Notes: a model not told the origin generated them from the sequence alone. Positions 51,512-59,827 are shown, counted from the stretch's first letter. The stretch is 64,000 bases of DNA from PALSA-1003 sp963791945 (GCA_963791945.1 CAWBUD010000002.1:4216001-4280000), one strand, 5' to 3'. Made by a program: numbers and translations.

Positions 51512-53029
51512 TCACGGTCCTGCGAAAAGATTCGCGCAATGCCCAGGCGTCGAGCTCGGCGCACCGATCGCGCCGCTGCGCGCGACGCATTGGCTCGGCG
51601 GCAGAGGCGCACGCTGCTCGACGTTGGCGACGAGCAGGTCGAACGCCTTCTGCGCGTGCGGCAGGATGTATTCGAGCTGCGGATAGAACGACTTGTAGTT
51701 CTCGATATGGTTGCCGTTCTGCACCTCGTACAGCCGATACGCCGGCGTGGGCCGGTGCGGGAAGCCCGGCTGCGCCTCGAAGCCGGCCTCGACCGCACGT
51801 GCGTACGCGCGCCCGTGGTGGTCGATCGGCAGCAGCGCGTCGAGCGTACCCTGGACCGTGATGAGCGGCGCCTGAATCAGCCCGGTGGTCGCGAAGTCGG
51901 CCATGTTGTCGCCCACATCCGAGAACGAAAGCCGCTGCACGTAGTTGTAGGTGTCGAGCCCGCTCACATAGGTGTCGTACGTCGGATCGAGCCGCTTCTG
52001 CCACTGGCACATCGTCAGCTCCCAGTACGAGTAGTAGTACCTGGCCCACATCGAGTCGAGCGGAAAGGCGATCGCTGGATTGATCAGATCCGGAGGATAC
52101 CCGGCGCCGCGGATATTCTTCGCCGCCGTCGTGCTGGCGCTGAACCCCGAGGTCTGATAGTCGGGGAAGTTGAGCACTCCGGGCGGAAGGTCGGTCATGA
52201 TGTTCGGGGCGTGCTCGTCGACATACGTGCCTTCCCAGTCGACGCCGCCGTCGAAAAGGTTTGGCGCCAGTTCCACCGCGCGGCGAACCTGGTACCCGCC
52301 GTTGGACGTGCCGACGGCATAGGTGAAACGCGGCAAGCCGCCGTAGGCCGCCTGAATGCCCTTGCGCGCGAGATTCGCCGCGTCGATCATGTACTGAGCC
52401 CACGTCGTGAACTCTTTGCCAGGATCGTCATCGTAGAAGTGCACGAAGGTTGGCGAGAACGGGTTCAGCCGGCAGCCCAAGGGGTCGGCGCTGGTCGTGA
52501 GGTAAAAATTGAGCACGCCCTTATTCTGTGATGCGAACGCATAACCCTTCTGCACCACGTAGTCGCTCCAGCCGTAGTCGCTGCTGAATTCGCTGCGCTG
52601 GGCGGGCGTGCCCGCAACGACGAGGCGACCATTCCAATTGTCCGGAAGGCGCAGCAGAAAGCGGGCTTCGCCCGTCGGATCGGACGCGATCCGGGCATTG
52701 ATCTGGATGCCGGGAACGGCTTGCGTGATCGGCGTCTTGTCCTCCGGCGGCGTGGGATTGGCATTGATGAGGATCGCCCGATCGCCCCTGGGCGTGAAAG
52801 CGAACATGGGCAGCGGGAACGGGAGGCCGGGCTGCCATACGTTGTCGGGCGGCGTCGTCGGATTCGGGTCCGTCAGGTCGCCGTTGGTCGTTAGGTCGCC
52901 TTTGACGTAGCAGGTGGCGTCGGCGAGCTGATTCCCGAACGCCTTGAGCACCTGTTCGCAGGTGGCCGCGCTCGATGCGAACGGGATGGCGAATGCGATT
53001 GCGGCTAACGAAACCTTTCGTACGAACAT
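51512..53029 (-). CDS. Secreted alpha/beta hydrolase (tannase/feruloyl-esterase-like)
   Basis: A 505-residue exported hydrolase. The signal peptide is MFVRKVSLAAIAFAIPFASSAA. The nucleophile elbow is AVGTSNGGYQVRRAVE (Ser in G-T-S-N-G-G), the acid is likely Asp in GTLDALLPIDHHG, and the His is in VQNGNHIENYKSF, giving a complete triad. Several paired cysteines (ATCEQ, DATCYVKG, PLGCRL, PGHC) suggest disulfides. It resembles tannase/feruloyl-esterase proteins, though the G-C-S-x-G-G of tannases is here G-T-S-N-G-G. Substrate unknown. ATG at 53029 is preceded by CGGAGGAA. Confidence 0.82.
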   Translation of the reverse strand: MFVRKVSLAAIAFAIPFASSAATCEQVLKAFGNQLADATCYVKGDLTTNGDLTDPNPTTPPDNVWQPGLPFPLPMFAFTPRGDRAILINANPTPPEDKTPITQAVPGIQINARIASDPTGEARFLLRLPDNWNGRLVVAGTPAQRSEFSSDYGWSDYVVQKGYAFASQNKGVLNFYLTTSADPLGCRLNPFSPTFVHFYDDDPGKEFTTWAQYMIDAANLARKGIQAAYGGLPRFTYAVGTSNGGYQVRRAVELAPNLFDGGVDWEGTYVDEHAPNIMTDLPPGVLNFPDYQTSGFSASTTAAKNIRGAGYPPDLINPAIAFPLDSMWARYYYSYWELTMCQWQKRLDPTYDTYVSGLDTYNYVQRLSFSDVGDNMADFATTGLIQAPLITVQGTLDALLPIDHHGRAYARAVEAGFEAQPGFPHRPTPAYRLYEVQNGNHIENYKSFYPQLEYILPHAQKAFDLLVANVEQRAPLPPSQCVARSGAIGAPSSTPGHCANLFAGP

Positions 53030-53341
53030 CGTTTCCTCCGAGTGAATGAAGCGAGCGTGAAACGCGGTGCGATCTTTGCCGGACAGCAAGACTCGCGCCG
53101 AGCCAGGATGATCATGCACTTACTGCTTGAACGCCGGGTCAGTGTCGATCGACTGTCAAGTCCTCCGACAAGCATCGTGAAGCCCGTACACGAGGAATCT
53201 GCGGGTCGGCGATTCCGCGGCGCGACGTCGGGCCACGTCCACACTCAGGGCGCTTCGAAGCGCCGTTGCGGGCGCTCCTTCCGCGCCGCGGGTCCGGCGT
53301 CGTCGCGCGCTGCGTCGCGCCGGGTCGAGAGTGTAGCGCGT

Positions 53342-53370
53342 TTGGCAATGCCCAGGGGTTCGCTTATGAT
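53342..53370 (+). promoter_or_regulatory. Sigma-70-like promoter of the SodC-like operon
   Basis: TTGGCA (53342-53347), a 17-bp spacer, and TATGAT (53365-53370). The expected transcript start is near 53377, leaving a leader of about 40 nt to the 30-codon ORF at 53418. The rest of the gene-free stretch 53030-53341 holds short GC hairpins (for example GGCGCTTCGAAGCGCC) and no other feature was recognised. Confidence 0.65.
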
Positions 53371-53417
53371 GGTCCAAGTGACGAGCGCCACAGGACGCCG
53401 TCTTCCAGGAGGGAACA

Positions 53418-53510
53418 ATGAGACGAACCGGGGACGCCGACGATTACAAGACGCAGCCGGCGGGCAACTCGGGTCCGCGCATCGGCCGCGGCGTCATCCG
53501 GAAGTCCTGA
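53418..53510 (+). CDS. Possible 30-residue peptide
   Basis: ATG at 53418 has AGGAGGG 4-10 bp upstream and is the first start after a good promoter. The peptide is MRRTGDADDYKTQPAGNSGP followed by ten more residues ending in VIRKS, mostly polar and basic. It stops 4 bp before the GTG of the SodC-like lipoprotein, consistent with translational coupling. It may be a leader peptide or a genuine micro-protein; conservation would decide. Confidence 0.4.
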   Translation: MRRTGDADDYKTQPAGNSGPRIGRGVIRKS

Positions 53511-53514
53511 TCGC

Positions 53515-54057
53515 GTGAGGCGGATCGCCGCTATCGCAGCCGTGCTGCTGCTTGCAGGATGCGGCGGAACGCCGGCCAAGGAAGAGGCCGCCGGAAAGAA
53601 AGGAATAATGGGCGTCGCGCGCCTGGTGTCGAAGAACGGGAGCACCGTTCGCGGCTTGATTTCCTTCACCCAGGTCGGCGACAAGGTCGCGATCGCCGGC
53701 GATTTCTATGAGCTCTTCCCTGGCCCTCACAGTATCTACATCCACGAAGGAGGTAACTGCAGCTCTCCGAACGCCGCGAGCGCGGGGCCGGTGTGGAATG
53801 TACCGGGCAACACCGGCAAACGCACGGGATCGCTCCCGGAGATCTTCGCCGGTTCCGAAGGGCGCGCCAACATCTGGATGTCGCTGCGCACGATCTCGGT
53901 GGCGACCGGCAGGCCGGACGACGTCATGGGCCATTCGGTAGTCATTTACGCGGGTGTGGATCCGGACCCCAAGGCACAGTTCGGGGTGCCGAACGACAGG
54001 CTCGCGTGCGGTGTGATCGAACCCAGCACGGGGCTCGATCTCAAAAATCTCCTCTAG
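53515..54057 (+). CDS. SodC-like lipoprotein lacking most metal ligands
   Basis: A 180-residue lipoprotein (lipobox LLLAGC near residue 14) with a Cu/Zn-superoxide-dismutase-like fold. The disulfide cysteines are in HEGGNCSS and RLACGVI. In active SodC the first copper site is H-x-H; here GPHSIYIHEGG keeps only the second His (first is Tyr). The zinc-loop position GPHFNP is GPVWNV, the RH-G-D block reads KRTGSLPE, and the last copper His (VVVHA) is VVIYAG. It therefore cannot be a normal superoxide dismutase. It may be a structural, metal-binding or inhibitor-like derivative. GTG start. Confidence 0.8.
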   Translation: MRRIAAIAAVLLLAGCGGTPAKEEAAGKKGIMGVARLVSKNGSTVRGLISFTQVGDKVAIAGDFYELFPGPHSIYIHEGGNCSSPNAASAGPVWNVPGNTGKRTGSLPEIFAGSEGRANIWMSLRTISVATGRPDDVMGHSVVIYAGVDPDPKAQFGVPNDRLACGVIEPSTGLDLKNLL

Positions 54058-54087
54058 CGTCTGTCGCCCGACGGGAAGACGAACGGC

Positions 54088-54876
54088 ATGGGATTTCTCG
54101 CCGACAAGAAGATCCTGATCACTGGCGTGCTCTCGAGCCGCTCGATCGCCTATGGCATCGCGCAGGCTTGCCGGCGCGAGGGCGCGGCGCTTGCTTTCAC
54201 CTACGTGAACGACGAGCTCAAGGACCGGGTGGTGAAGCTCGCGGCGGATTTCGGGACCGTGCCCGTGCTTCCCTGCGACGTGACCCGCGACGAAGACATC
54301 GCGAAGCTGTTCGAGGCGCTGCGCAGCGAGTGGGGCGGCCTCGACGGGATGCTGCACTCGATCGCGTTCGCTCCGCGCGAGGCGCTCGTCGGCGACTTGC
54401 TTGGCGGGCTGTCGCGCGCCGCGTTCGCCACCGCGCACGACGTCAGCGCCTACAGCTTCGCGGCGCTGGCGAAGTGCGCGCGCCCGCTCATGGTTGGCCG
54501 GAGGGCAGCGCTTCTCACGCTGACGTATCTGGGCGCCGTCCGGGCGATACCGAACTACAACGTGATGGGCCTCGCCAAGGCAAGCCTGGAAGCGAGCGTG
54601 CGCTATCTCGCGCAAGCGCTCGGACCGGAAGGCATTCGCGTAAATGCGATCTCGGCCGGACCGATCAAGACGCTGGCGGCCGCCGGCATCGGCGGCTTCT
54701 CGAAGATTCTGCACTTCGTCGAAAAGTCCGCGCCGCTGCGACGGAACGTGACCATCGACGAGGTGGGTAACGTGGCGGCGTTCCTGCTGTCCGACCTCGC
54801 GAGCGCCATGACCGGCGAAATCATTTACGTCGACTGCGGCTTTTCCATCGTCGCGGCGGGGATGGGTGAGGAGTAA
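54088..54876 (+). CDS. fabI: Enoyl-ACP reductase FabI
   Basis: NADH-dependent enoyl-acyl-carrier-protein reductase of 262 residues, the last step of each fatty-acid elongation cycle. It opens MGFLADKKILITGVLSSRSI with the cofactor-binding glycine/serine loop, has the SIAFAP segment, and the catalytic Tyr-x6-Lys in LTYLGAVRAIPNYNVMGLAK (Tyr near 156, Lys near 163). The C-terminal SPG-like SAGPIKTLAAAGIGGF forms the substrate loop. The downstream FAD-oxidoreductase gene overlaps its end by 11 bp. Confidence 0.95.
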   Translation: MGFLADKKILITGVLSSRSIAYGIAQACRREGAALAFTYVNDELKDRVVKLAADFGTVPVLPCDVTRDEDIAKLFEALRSEWGGLDGMLHSIAFAPREALVGDLLGGLSRAAFATAHDVSAYSFAALAKCARPLMVGRRAALLTLTYLGAVRAIPNYNVMGLAKASLEASVRYLAQALGPEGIRVNAISAGPIKTLAAAGIGGFSKILHFVEKSAPLRRNVTIDEVGNVAAFLLSDLASAMTGEIIYVDCGFSIVAAGMGEE

Positions 54877-56494
54877 TCGAGCGGGGGCGACGTACGACGC
54901 CGTGATCATCGGCGGCGGCCACAACGGCCTCGTGTGCGCATGCTATCTGGCCGGCGGCGGCCTCGAGGTCGCCGTCTTCGAGCGCCGGTACGTTGTCGGC
55001 GGCGCGGCGGTCACCGAAGAATTCCATCCGGGATTCCGCAATTCGACCGCGAGCTATACGGTCAGCCTGCTGCACCCGAAGGTGATCCGCGACCTGAGGC
55101 TCGAGGCCCACGGATTGTCCGTCGTCGAGCGGCCGCTCGCGAATTTCCTGCCGCTCTCGCGCGACCGCTATCTCAAGGTCGGCGGCGGGCTCGCGGCGAC
55201 GCAGGCGGATGTCGCCCGCTTCTCCGCCAGAGACGCGCAAGCCCTTCCAGACTATTACGCGATGCTCGACCGCGTCGCCGACGTTCTGCGCGCGCTTGCG
55301 CTGGAAACGCCGCCGAATGTCGGCGGCGGCATCGCCGACTGGCTGCGTTTGTGGAAAGTGGGCGGCCGCTTTAAACGCCTCACGCTGGCCGAGCGGCGCG
55401 ATGTGCTCGATCTGTTCACCAAGAGCGCCGGCGACGTGCTCGACGCTCACTTCGAATCCGACCCGATCAAGGCCGCGTTCGGGTTCGATGCCGTGGTCGG
55501 CAACTTCGCAAGCCCCTACACGCCCGGCTCGGCGTACGTGCTCCTGCATCACGTGTTCGGCGAAGTGAACGGGAAGCGAGGGACATGGGGCCACGCCTGC
55601 GGCGGCATGGGTGCGATCACGCAGGCGATGGCTCGCGAAGCGCTCGCGCGCGGCGTCGAGATATTCACGGAGCATCCCGTCGAGCGCGTGACCGTGCGAA
55701 ACGGGCGAGCGACTGGCATCGTGCTCGCGGACGGCCGCGAGGTCGCGGCGCGGCGCGTCGTCGCCAACGTCAATCCCAAAGTTCTGTATCTGGACATGAT
55801 CGAGGCGAGCGCACTGGATCCCGACTTCAGGCGCCGCATCGAAGCCTATCGCTGCGCTTCGGCGACCTTCCGCATGAATGTCGCGCTCGACGCGCTGCCG
55901 GAGTTCGCGTGCCTGCCGGGCGACGGACCGCACTTGCGCTCGGGCATCATCATGGCGCCTTCGCTCTCCTACATGGAGCGCGCCTATTTCGACGCGCGGC
56001 GCGAAGGCTGGTCGCGCGAGCCGATCGTGGAGATGCTCGTTCCGTCGCTGGTCGATCCCTCGCTCGCGCCGCCGGGCAAGCACGTCGCGAGCCTTTTCTG
56101 CCAGCATGCGAATCCGCGTCTTCCGGATGGCCGCTCGTGGGACGAGGCGAAAGAGGAAGTCGCGCGTCTCATGCTCGATACCGTCGACCGCCACGCGCCC
56201 AACTTCCGGGACAGCGTGATCGCGTGGCGCGCTCTCTCTCCTCTCGATCTGGAACGCGAGTTCGGGCTCATCGGCGGCGACATCTTCCACGGCGTGCTCG
56301 GACTCGACCAGTTGTTCTCGGCCCGGCCGGTGCTCGGCCACGGCAACTATCGCGGTCCGCTCAAGGGACTGTACATGTGCGGCGCAGGCACGCATCCGGG
56401 CGGCGGCGTCTCGGGCCTGCCCGGACATAACGCGGCACGCGAGATCCTGCGCGACGCGCGGCGGATAGGCGCGAGACGTCGCGGCAAGCGGTGA
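54866..56494 (+). CDS. PYROXD2-like FAD-dependent oxidoreductase
   Basis: A 542-residue flavoprotein of the phytoene-desaturase-like group close to PYROXD2. The Rossmann FAD motif is YDAVIIGGGHNGLVCACYLAGGG near residue 12 (G-x-G-x-x-G variant), followed by VFERRYVVGGAAVTEEFHPG. Further blocks include GTWGHACGGMGAITQAM and the C-terminal LYMCGAGTHPGGGVSGLPGHNAA, which closes the FAD site. The substrate of bacterial members is unknown. It starts with GTG at 54866, 11 bp inside fabI, so the two are translationally coupled. A palindromic repeat follows its stop. Confidence 0.9.
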   Translation: MRSNRAGATYDAVIIGGGHNGLVCACYLAGGGLEVAVFERRYVVGGAAVTEEFHPGFRNSTASYTVSLLHPKVIRDLRLEAHGLSVVERPLANFLPLSRDRYLKVGGGLAATQADVARFSARDAQALPDYYAMLDRVADVLRALALETPPNVGGGIADWLRLWKVGGRFKRLTLAERRDVLDLFTKSAGDVLDAHFESDPIKAAFGFDAVVGNFASPYTPGSAYVLLHHVFGEVNGKRGTWGHACGGMGAITQAMAREALARGVEIFTEHPVERVTVRNGRATGIVLADGREVAARRVVANVNPKVLYLDMIEASALDPDFRRRIEAYRCASATFRMNVALDALPEFACLPGDGPHLRSGIIMAPSLSYMERAYFDARREGWSREPIVEMLVPSLVDPSLAPPGKHVASLFCQHANPRLPDGRSWDEAKEEVARLMLDTVDRHAPNFRDSVIAWRALSPLDLEREFGLIGGDIFHGVLGLDQLFSARPVLGHGNYRGPLKGLYMCGAGTHPGGGVSGLPGHNAAREILRDARRIGARRRGKR

Positions 56495-56529
56495 CTTCGC
56501 TCCCGTGATCGAAGGCGGCGAATGCCGTC

Positions 56530-56820
56530 TCGCACCCGGGCTCCGCATACGCCCCGCCTACGGGTGCCCGGCGCGGGCTTCGGGAGTCAACCCACGACTC
56601 CCTCGCCGCGCCACCCGTCACGGCGGTCGCTGCGCACGGGTGCTCGCCGGCGATTCGCCGCTTCCGATCGGCAGCGCTGGTGACATGCGGTGGCTTGAGG
56701 CGCATCAGGCGATGCAGTCGTCGTTAGCGGGTGGCTCGTGCGCGGCGCCTCTTGGGTTGAGTCGCCGCGCACGAGCCGGGACCCGCTCGACGACATGCTT
56801 GCGCCGCCAGCGCCGTAGCC
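56530..56820. repeat. MITE-like palindromic repeat element, copy R2 (inverted to R1)
   Basis: Inverted relative of the element at 27249-27589. Shared blocks include the exact 37-bp block 56582-56618, GCGGGTGGCTCGTGCGCGGCG at about 56728, AGGCGCATCAGGC at 56698, and the terminal GCGCCGCCAGCGCCGTAGCC at 56801-56820. One hairpin (GGCTCGTGCGCGGCG with CGCCGCGCACGAGCC) is a perfect 15-bp stem here while R1 has an imperfect one. The left end lacks the terminal repeat and is degenerate. It fills the gap between the PYROXD2-like gene and the rnpB terminator; no coding sequence was recognised. Confidence 0.75.
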
Positions 56821-56866
56821 ACCGCATGTCATCAGCGCAGAGCTGGTACGGAGGAGCAAGAATGGC

Positions 56867-56897
56867 GACGCCCCGCAACTCGTCATCGCGGGGCGTC
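56867..56897 (-). terminator. rnpB terminator
   Basis: GACGCCCCGC (56867-56876) pairs perfectly with GCGGGGCGTC (56888-56897), a 10-bp stem. On the minus strand it is followed by a weak ATTCTT tract. It lies 11 bp beyond the mature end of RNase P RNA. Confidence 0.75.
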
Positions 56898-56907
56898 ATG
56901 GTCGTAC

Positions 56908-57284
56908 GAGTCGAAGCCAGCCGATAAGCCGGGTTCTGTTACGGCGCGCTGGTAAGGCGCGCTATGACCGTCATTCATCTGGGCGTCACGTTGCCGTGAC
57001 GCTCGAGCCACCTACCCGCGGACTAGGCGAGCAGCCTGTGATGCCAAATGCGCGTCCGCCTACTTGGTGTTGCTCCGGATGGAGGTTGCCGCGTTTCACC
57101 CGCATCCTTTTGACGGGATGCGACTCGTCTCTGTGGCCCTGTTCCTCGCCTTCGCTCGCCGCTCGCGCGGCTTAGCTTATAGCGGCTGGGCGTTACCCAG
57201 CATCCCGCTCTGCGGAGCCCGGACTTTCCTCTGCCGGCAAACCGGATTGCTCCGGGCCGACAGCGACGGTCTGGCCGACTTCGA
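56908..57284 (-). ncRNA. rnpB: RNase P RNA component (class A)
   Basis: Catalytic RNA that matures tRNA 5' ends. On the minus strand it starts GAAGTCGGCCAGACCGTCGC, soon followed by GAGGAAAGTCCGGGCTCC, the universally conserved CR-I block of bacterial RNase P RNA. Near its 3' end is AACCCGGCTTATCGGCTGGC, which pairs with the 5' end (P1) and includes the conserved CR-V region. Length of about 377 nt fits class A. It lies downstream of pyrC on the same strand, with its own extended -10 promoter just upstream and a terminator hairpin just after. Confidence 0.96.
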
Positions 57285-57290
57285 ACCACG

Positions 57291-57299
57291 ATAGTAGCA
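57291..57299 (-). promoter_or_regulatory. Extended -10 promoter of rnpB
   Basis: On the minus strand TGCTACTAT, an extended -10, ends 7 bp before the predicted 5' end of rnpB at 57284, which is the right spacing. The -35 region is not convincing. Confidence 0.6.
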
Positions 57300-57322
57300 C
57301 GCGCGCGGGCTCCGGACTCGTC

Positions 57323-58360
57323 TCACAGGACTCGCCAGCGCATCGTCGCGCCCGCGTTGAGCGGCACGACCGTATCGTTGCCGAACGCGTATTCGCCCGG
57401 CACTGTCCATGTCTCGCGCGCGAGCGTGACGGTGTCGCGGTTGCGTGCCAGGCCGTAGAAATCCGCGCCGTGAAAGCTCGCGAATGCTTCCAGACGATCG
57501 AGAGCACCGGCCGCCTCGAACGCCTCCGCGTAGAGTTCCAGCGCGGCGTGCGCCGTGTAGCAACCGGCGCAGCCGCACGCCGACTCCTTCGCTCCCCGGA
57601 CATGCGGCGCCGAATCGGTGCCCAGGAAAAACTTCGGACTGCCACCCGTGGCGGCTTCGATCAGAGACTTGCGGTGCGCCTCGCGCTTGAGCACGGGCAG
57701 GCAGTAGCGATGCGGGCGTAGACCGCCCGCGAAGAGGGCGTTGCGCGAATAGGTGAGATGCTGCGGCGTGAGCGTGGCGCCGACGTGGGCCGGTGCAGCG
57801 GCGACGAATTCGACCGCTTCGCGCGTCGTGACGTGCTCCAGGACGATCTTGAGTGCGGGAAAATCCCGAACCAGGCGCGCCAGCGTCGTTTCGACGAACA
57901 CCCGCTCGCGATCGAACACGTCGACGTCGACCGTCGTCGTTTCTCCGTGCACGAGCAGGGGCAATCCGTGCGCCTGCATCGCCTCGAGCGCAGGATAAGC
58001 CCGCTCCACTGCCGTGACCCCGGAAGCGGAATTCGTCGTTGCGCCGGCAGGATAGTATTTCACGCCGACGACGAAACCGCTCTTCCTCGCGCTCGCGATT
58101 TCCGCCGCCGGCGTGTCATCGGTGAGATAGAGGGTCAGCAGCGGCGCGAAGCGCGACGTAGACGGCGTTGCCGAAGCGATTCTCTCGCGGTAGGCCGCCG
58201 CCGCCGCGACCGTCGTGATCGGCGGATCGAGATTGGGCATGACTACGGCGCGAGCGAACACCCGCGCCGTCGCGCTTACCACCGAGCGCATCAGGTCGCC
58301 GTCGCGCAGATGCAGGTGCCAATCGTCGGGGCGGGTGAGCGTCAGCGTCGAGGTGGTCAT
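57323..58360 (-). CDS. pyrC: Dihydroorotase
   Basis: Class II dihydroorotase of 345 residues, the third step of pyrimidine synthesis (carbamoyl-aspartate to dihydroorotate). The metal site is TRPDDWHLHLRDG (H-x-H, about residue 12), the carboxylated Lys is in VVGVKYYPAGAT (about 102), further His ligands are in LLVHGET and VLEHVTT, and the Asp is in FFLGTDSAPH. ATG at 58360 is preferred to the upstream TTG. It is divergent from dksA, sharing a short promoter region. Confidence 0.96.
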   Translation of the reverse strand: MTTSTLTLTRPDDWHLHLRDGDLMRSVVSATARVFARAVVMPNLDPPITTVAAAAAYRERIASATPSTSRFAPLLTLYLTDDTPAAEIASARKSGFVVGVKYYPAGATTNSASGVTAVERAYPALEAMQAHGLPLLVHGETTTVDVDVFDRERVFVETTLARLVRDFPALKIVLEHVTTREAVEFVAAAPAHVGATLTPQHLTYSRNALFAGGLRPHRYCLPVLKREAHRKSLIEAATGGSPKFFLGTDSAPHVRGAKESACGCAGCYTAHAALELYAEAFEAAGALDRLEAFASFHGADFYGLARNRDTVTLARETWTVPGEYAFGNDTVVPLNAGATMRWRVL

Positions 58361-58484
58361 CGGCAATTTTTACAACCAGGCGATTATAGCGGCCCCATTC
58401 GGGTGCGCCGTCGCCCACTGGTCGACTACAGATCGCTGCAGCTCGACGCTGCATCGCCTGAGGACCATTCCTCGGGGCGTATAG

Positions 58485-58514
58485 TGGCTTGCAAACCGCC
58501 ATTGGCGCTATAAT
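58485..58514 (+). promoter_or_regulatory. dksA promoter
   Basis: A consensus TATAAT at 58509-58514. TGGCTT at 58485-58490 is a weak -35 with an 18-bp spacer; TTGCAA at 58489 would give too short a spacer. It leaves a leader of about 125 nt before the preferred GTG start, or about 100 nt to an ATG at 58623. Confidence 0.6.
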
Positions 58515-58646
58515 CCGCGGTTTCTTGCGGTGGGCTACGGTGGGCTTTCGGCCCCGGAGGAACCGGTCGCGTCGCGCGGGCCGCCTCGGAAATTGGGGGT
58601 TCTCGTGGGACGCAGCGAAACGATGTTGTTGCGGGAAGGTGGGAGC

Positions 58647-59084
58647 GTGGCAACAAAAAGCGTCGCAAAAAAAGTCAAGGATCTGAGCGAGCAGGACCTG
58701 CTGAAGGCGCCTGAGCGCGAGTACATGAACGAGGCGCAGCTCGCCTTCTTCAAGCAGCGCCTGCTCGAGCTGCGCGCGCAACTGCTCAATAACGCCGACG
58801 ACACCGGCCAGCACCTGCGGGAGAACGAGATCACTACCGATCCGTCGGACCGCGCGACTCTTGAAGAAGAATATACCCTCGAGCTCCGCACGCGCGATCG
58901 CGAGCGCAAGCTCCTGAAGAAGGTCGAGAAGTCGCTGCGCATGATCGACGACGGCAGTTACGGCTACTGCGAGGAGACCGGAGAGCCGATCGGCATTCCG
59001 CGGCTCCTGGCCCGACCGACGGCGACGCTTTCGCTCGAAGCGCAGGAGCGTCGCGAGCGCGTGCAGAAGCTCTATGGCGACTGA
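58647..59084 (+). CDS. dksA: RNA polymerase-binding transcription factor DksA
   Basis: Stringent-response regulator of 145 residues that works with ppGpp on RNA polymerase. It has the coiled-coil core (YMNEAQLAFFKQRLLELRAQ to LELRTRDRERKLLKKVEKSL) with the acidic tip TDPSDRATLEEE (D-x-x-D-R-A). The zinc-finger region reads YGYCEETGEPIGIP and LSLEAQERRERVQ, so only one of the usual four cysteines is present. This C-T form is known from alpha- and betaproteobacterial DksA. GTG at 58647 is preferred, with GGGAG just upstream and the MATKS-like start; ATG at 58623 is possible. Confidence 0.92.
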   Translation: MATKSVAKKVKDLSEQDLLKAPEREYMNEAQLAFFKQRLLELRAQLLNNADDTGQHLRENEITTDPSDRATLEEEYTLELRTRDRERKLLKKVEKSLRMIDDGSYGYCEETGEPIGIPRLLARPTATLSLEAQERRERVQKLYGD

Positions 59085-59119
59085 GCGCGACTGAACCGAA
59101 GCGACGCGCCGCAAGGCAA

Positions 59120-59148
59120 AACGGCCCGGAATTCCGGGCCGTTCTGTT
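59120..59148 (+). terminator. dksA intrinsic terminator
   Basis: A perfect palindrome AACGGCCCGGAATTCCGGGCCGTT (59120-59143) followed by CTGTTT. The tract is weak but the stem is strong, and it lies 36 bp after the dksA stop. Confidence 0.75.
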
Positions 59149-59237
59149 TGGAATCGAGCGAGCGCCGGTCCGCACGCAGCGGCCCGCCTTCGCTCGATAT
59201 CCCACTCGCGGATCCCCGCTCGCGCCGCCGCAGAGCT

Positions 59238-59336
59238 GTAGCCCGGGATGAACGAATGTGAATCCCGGGACCGCTGGAAAGGCGCTGACTCCAGTCGTTC
59301 CCGGGGATCGCCGCTGCGCGGCTCAACCCGGGCTAC
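59238..59336. repeat. Dispersed palindromic repeat, family 1 (copy C, inverted pair)
   Basis: A unit GTAGCCCGGGATGAACGAAT ending GTGAATCCCGGG (59238-59269) and, inverted, CCCGGGGATCGCC to CAACCCGGGCTAC (about 59299-59336). The two outer ends (GTAGCCCGGG and CCCGGGCTAC) pair exactly, forming a REPIN-like doublet. It lies between the dksA terminator and the convergent PuuD-like gene, overlapping that gene's last codons. Confidence 0.75.
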
Positions 59337-59827
59337 ATCCCGAAGAAGATCGCGCGGTGCGACCAGCCGCCCGCCATGAAAAAGAGCAGAGGGATCGACA
59401 TGGCCACATTGGCGCGCGACGCCAAAAACGCCACCCGCCGGGCCTTGCCCTTCTCTTCGTCGGTTGCCGGCTTGAGCCCGAGTATCTTCTGCTGGTTGGG
59501 CCAGATCAGAGCCCAGACGTTGAACAGCATGATGGTGCCGAGCCATGCACCGACGCCGATGCCCGCCATGCCGTTGCGAAGCGTGAAGGCATCCACGAAC
59601 TTGTCGGAAAGGAGCGCAGCGCCCGCGAGCCAGGTCACGACCGCCGCCCAGCGGAAGTAGAGCAGCGCCCGCGGCGCGACGTGCTTCGTGATGCCTGCTG
59701 CGGTGCCGTCGGCCGTCGCGGCCTTCAGCGCCGCGACCTGCACGAAGTTGAAGTAGTAGAGAAGGCCGATCCACATGACGCCGGCCATGAAATGGATCCA
59801 CCTTGCCATTGCAGGAACGTAGTCCAT
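59333..59827 (-). CDS. PuuD/urate-hydroxylase N-terminal-domain-like membrane protein
   Basis: A 164-residue membrane protein with four to five helices. The opening MDYVPAMARWIHFMAGVMWI and the following GLLYYFNFVQVAALK match the membrane domain of PuuD-type urate hydroxylases (Urate_ox_N). Other blocks are WLGTIMLFNVWALIWPNQQ and a second conserved region RANVAMSIPLLFFM. PuuD proper carries an additional cytochrome c domain, absent here. Short members are common in proteobacteria and may serve another redox role. A 31-residue membrane peptide is encoded 14 bp upstream on the same strand. Confidence 0.8.
   Translation of the reverse strand: MDYVPAMARWIHFMAGVMWIGLLYYFNFVQVAALKAATADGTAAGITKHVAPRALLYFRWAAVVTWLAGAALLSDKFVDAFTLRNGMAGIGVGAWLGTIMLFNVWALIWPNQQKILGLKPATDEEKGKARRVAFLASRANVAMSIPLLFFMAGGWSHRAIFFGM

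Noticed and set aside
53030..53341. Hairpin-rich region before the SodC-like promoter considered as another copy of the MITE-like element
   Set aside because: It shares no block longer than a few bases with copies R1 and R2.
56505..56927. 140-codon frame across the repeat element R2
   Set aside because: It is a translation of repeat and terminator DNA, with no family resemblance and a poor start.
58623..58646. ATG start for dksA
   Set aside because: The ribosome site and the MATKS-like N-terminus both favour GTG at 58647.
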